64,000 bases of DNA from positions 1-64,000 of the forward strand of contig JBFWYD010000042.1 of the NCBI GenBank assembly GCA_050186825.1, written 5' to 3'. The DNA comes from NORP233 sp050186825. GTDB lineage: Bacteria > Planctomycetota > J058. The position numbers were made by a program, and so were the translations under genes. Shown piece after piece: positions 62,920-64,000 of the stretch; within the stretch, counting starts at the first letter, position 1; every line of letters begins with the position of its first letter. The notes under the pieces are model-generated. The model made no database searches and was not told the origin of the DNA. It saw only the letters and a program-made list of their open reading frames with translations.

Positions 62920-63894
62920 TCAACGCAGCCGTCCCCGCCGCGCGGCGAGGTCGCCCTCGCTGGCCACGGTCTGCTCGCCGGCGTGAGCCTCGGGGTCGGC
63001 CAGACGTGCGGCCGCGAGCGCGAGGTAGTCCCGCTCCAGGTCCAGCGCGACCCAGCGGCGACCCGTGAGCTCGGCGACCAGGGCGGTCGTGCCGCTCCCC
63101 GAGAAGGGGTCCACCACCAGGTCGCCGGGGTTGCTCGAGGCGAGCACCAGCTTGCGGATCAGTTGCACGGGCTTCTGGGTCGGATGCGCGGTCTTCTCGC
63201 GCGTGCCGTTGCAGAGCACCGGCACCTCGAGCACGTCGCGCGGACGCGCCCCGTCGGGATGCGGGCGCCAGCGGTCCGTGCGCTTGCCACCGTACTGGCT
63301 GGTTTCCGCCTGCGTCCGCTCGGGGTAGCGCTTGGTGTGCGCGTTGTAGGGCACGCGCACCGAGTCGGTGTTGAAGGTGAAGCCCTTCCCCTTGCGCAGG
63401 CAGAGGATCGCCTCGTGCGAGCGCCCCCAGTCGTCGCGGAGGTTGGCCTTGTTCCGGTAGTACCAGGTCAACCAGCGCACGCCGCGCCAGTGCCCGGCCT
63501 GCTGGGCGAGCACGTGCGCCAGCACCTCGGGGAAGCCCATCACGTAGAGGGTCCCCGAGGCCGCCAGCGCGCGCTGCGCGGCGCCGATCCAGCGCGCGCT
63601 CCAGCTCAGGTAGTCGTCGAGGCTGCCGAGCCGATCCCAGGCGGACTTGCCCAGGTTGTAGGGTGGGTCCGCCACGATCAGGTCGACGCTCTCGGCGGGC
63701 GCGTGCTCCAACCACGTGATCCCGCAACCCTCGATCAGACGACCGAGGTCGGTCTCGTGGACGGGCGCGGGCCCGCCGAGCCTCGCACGAGCAGACGCGG
63801 GGCCGCCGAGCTGTGCCGCTCGACGGCCGATACGCCGCCCGCCAGTGGACGGGGTGTCGCTAGACGTGGAGGGGGCCTCCCCACGAGGGGCCAC
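62920..63894 (-). CDS. Beta-class DNA methyltransferase (N6-adenine or N4-cytosine)
   Basis: 324 residues from a GTG at 63894. Motif IV DPPYNLGKSAW (about 75-85) precedes motif I DPFSGSGTTALVAELTGRRW (about 262-281), the beta-class order seen in CcrM-like and restriction-system methylases. HPTQKP (about 237-242) and the SSNPGD segment fit the family. DPPY favours adenine. No restriction endonuclease gene is adjacent, so this may be an orphan, possibly regulatory, methylase. It starts 3 bases after the ssb stop, an association with DNA replication. The first 45 residues are low-complexity Ala/Gly/Pro. Confidence 0.9.
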   Translation of the reverse strand: MAPRGEAPSTSSDTPSTGGRRIGRRAAQLGGPASARARLGGPAPVHETDLGRLIEGCGITWLEHAPAESVDLIVADPPYNLGKSAWDRLGSLDDYLSWSARWIGAAQRALAASGTLYVMGFPEVLAHVLAQQAGHWRGVRWLTWYYRNKANLRDDWGRSHEAILCLRKGKGFTFNTDSVRVPYNAHTKRYPERTQAETSQYGGKRTDRWRPHPDGARPRDVLEVPVLCNGTREKTAHPTQKPVQLIRKLVLASSNPGDLVVDPFSGSGTTALVAELTGRRWVALDLERDYLALAAARLADPEAHAGEQTVASEGDLAARRGRLR

Positions 63895-63897
63895 GCG

Positions 63898-64000
63898 CTA
63901 GAAGGGGAGGTCGCCCTCGGGGACGCCCATGGCCTCGTTCATGGGCGCCTCCATGGCGCTGCGGTTGGCGATGTCGTCCGGCGGGCCGTCCTCGTAGGAG
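63898..64000 (-). CDS. ssb: Single-stranded DNA-binding protein, C-terminal end (partial)
   Basis: Only the last 33 codons are in the window; the gene continues to the right. The chain ends MNEAMGVPEGDLPF. The terminal acidic D-L-P-F tip matches the conserved SSB tail that recruits replication and repair proteins, and the acidic Gly/Met-rich linker before it fits too. Identification rests on the tail alone. Confidence 0.62.
   Translation of the reverse strand, partial: SYEDGPPDDIANRSAMEAPMNEAMGVPEGDLPF

Overview
The window is very GC-rich, densely coded bacterial DNA with GTG and TTG starts, Shine-Dalgarno (SD) motifs before many genes and no rRNA, tRNA or CRISPR that I could see. The gene content is a Tat-exported DUF1501 protein, several Ser/Thr kinases, FHA proteins, PDZ/HtrA proteins, a plant/cyanobacterial-type IspH, a bacterial-microcompartment shell protein and a TAXI-type binding lipoprotein. 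This points to a high-GC Planctomycetota lineage. Myxococcota is the main alternative, because of the kinases, the FHA-sigma54 activator and the poly-Gly/Cys C-terminal tails. All calls come from reading sequence and motifs; no database was searched.

Layout. 1-262: 5' part of a REP-associated tyrosine transposase (RAYT). 457-9828 (-): two paralogous exported subtilases, each fused to a CehA/McbA-like PHP metallohydrolase domain and a C-terminal membrane tag. 9992-15372 (+): four-gene PDZ operon with two HtrA-fold proteins that have lost the whole catalytic triad, a PDZ-only protein and one intact HtrA protease. 16180-18754 (-): ispH and an APC permease. 18871-22343 (+): CDP-alcohol phosphatidyltransferase, TPR protein, DUF501 protein, coiled-coil protein. 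22422-28048: membrane, HEAT, lipoprotein and zinc-ribbon genes, then a BMC-T shell protein translationally coupled to a PhzF-family isomerase. 28243-33780 (+): small membrane protein, DUF1501 protein, double TAXI lipoprotein and an abundant-looking secreted protein with its own terminator. 34217-47190: signalling region with an LRR protein, three kinase genes (one with two kinase domains), two FHA proteins, an FabZ-like hotdog protein and aroF. 47316-50923: glycosyltransferase, asnB and a small exported peptide. 51572-59041 (-): ThiF/E1-like enzyme, TPR lipoprotein and a 1522-residue exported protein. 59678-64000: FHA-degenerate GGDEF-GAF-sigma54 activator, a decayed gene, a DNA methyltransferase and the end of ssb.

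Three things stand out. (i) The double kinase at 42916-47190 carries about a dozen N-terminal copies of a T-x-x-D motif, the consensus bound by FHA domains once the threonine is phosphorylated, in a window with three FHA proteins. (ii) The HtrA/pseudo-HtrA/PDZ operon looks like an envelope quality-control module in which dead paralogues could bind or present substrates to one live protease. (iii) At least eight intergenic spacers are built from a shared mosaic of hexamer-repeat arms, inverted repeats and conserved cores, and look like a family of non-coding mobile or structural elements. In addition, four genes have a TANNNT box 6-7 bases before the start codon, which predicts leaderless transcripts.
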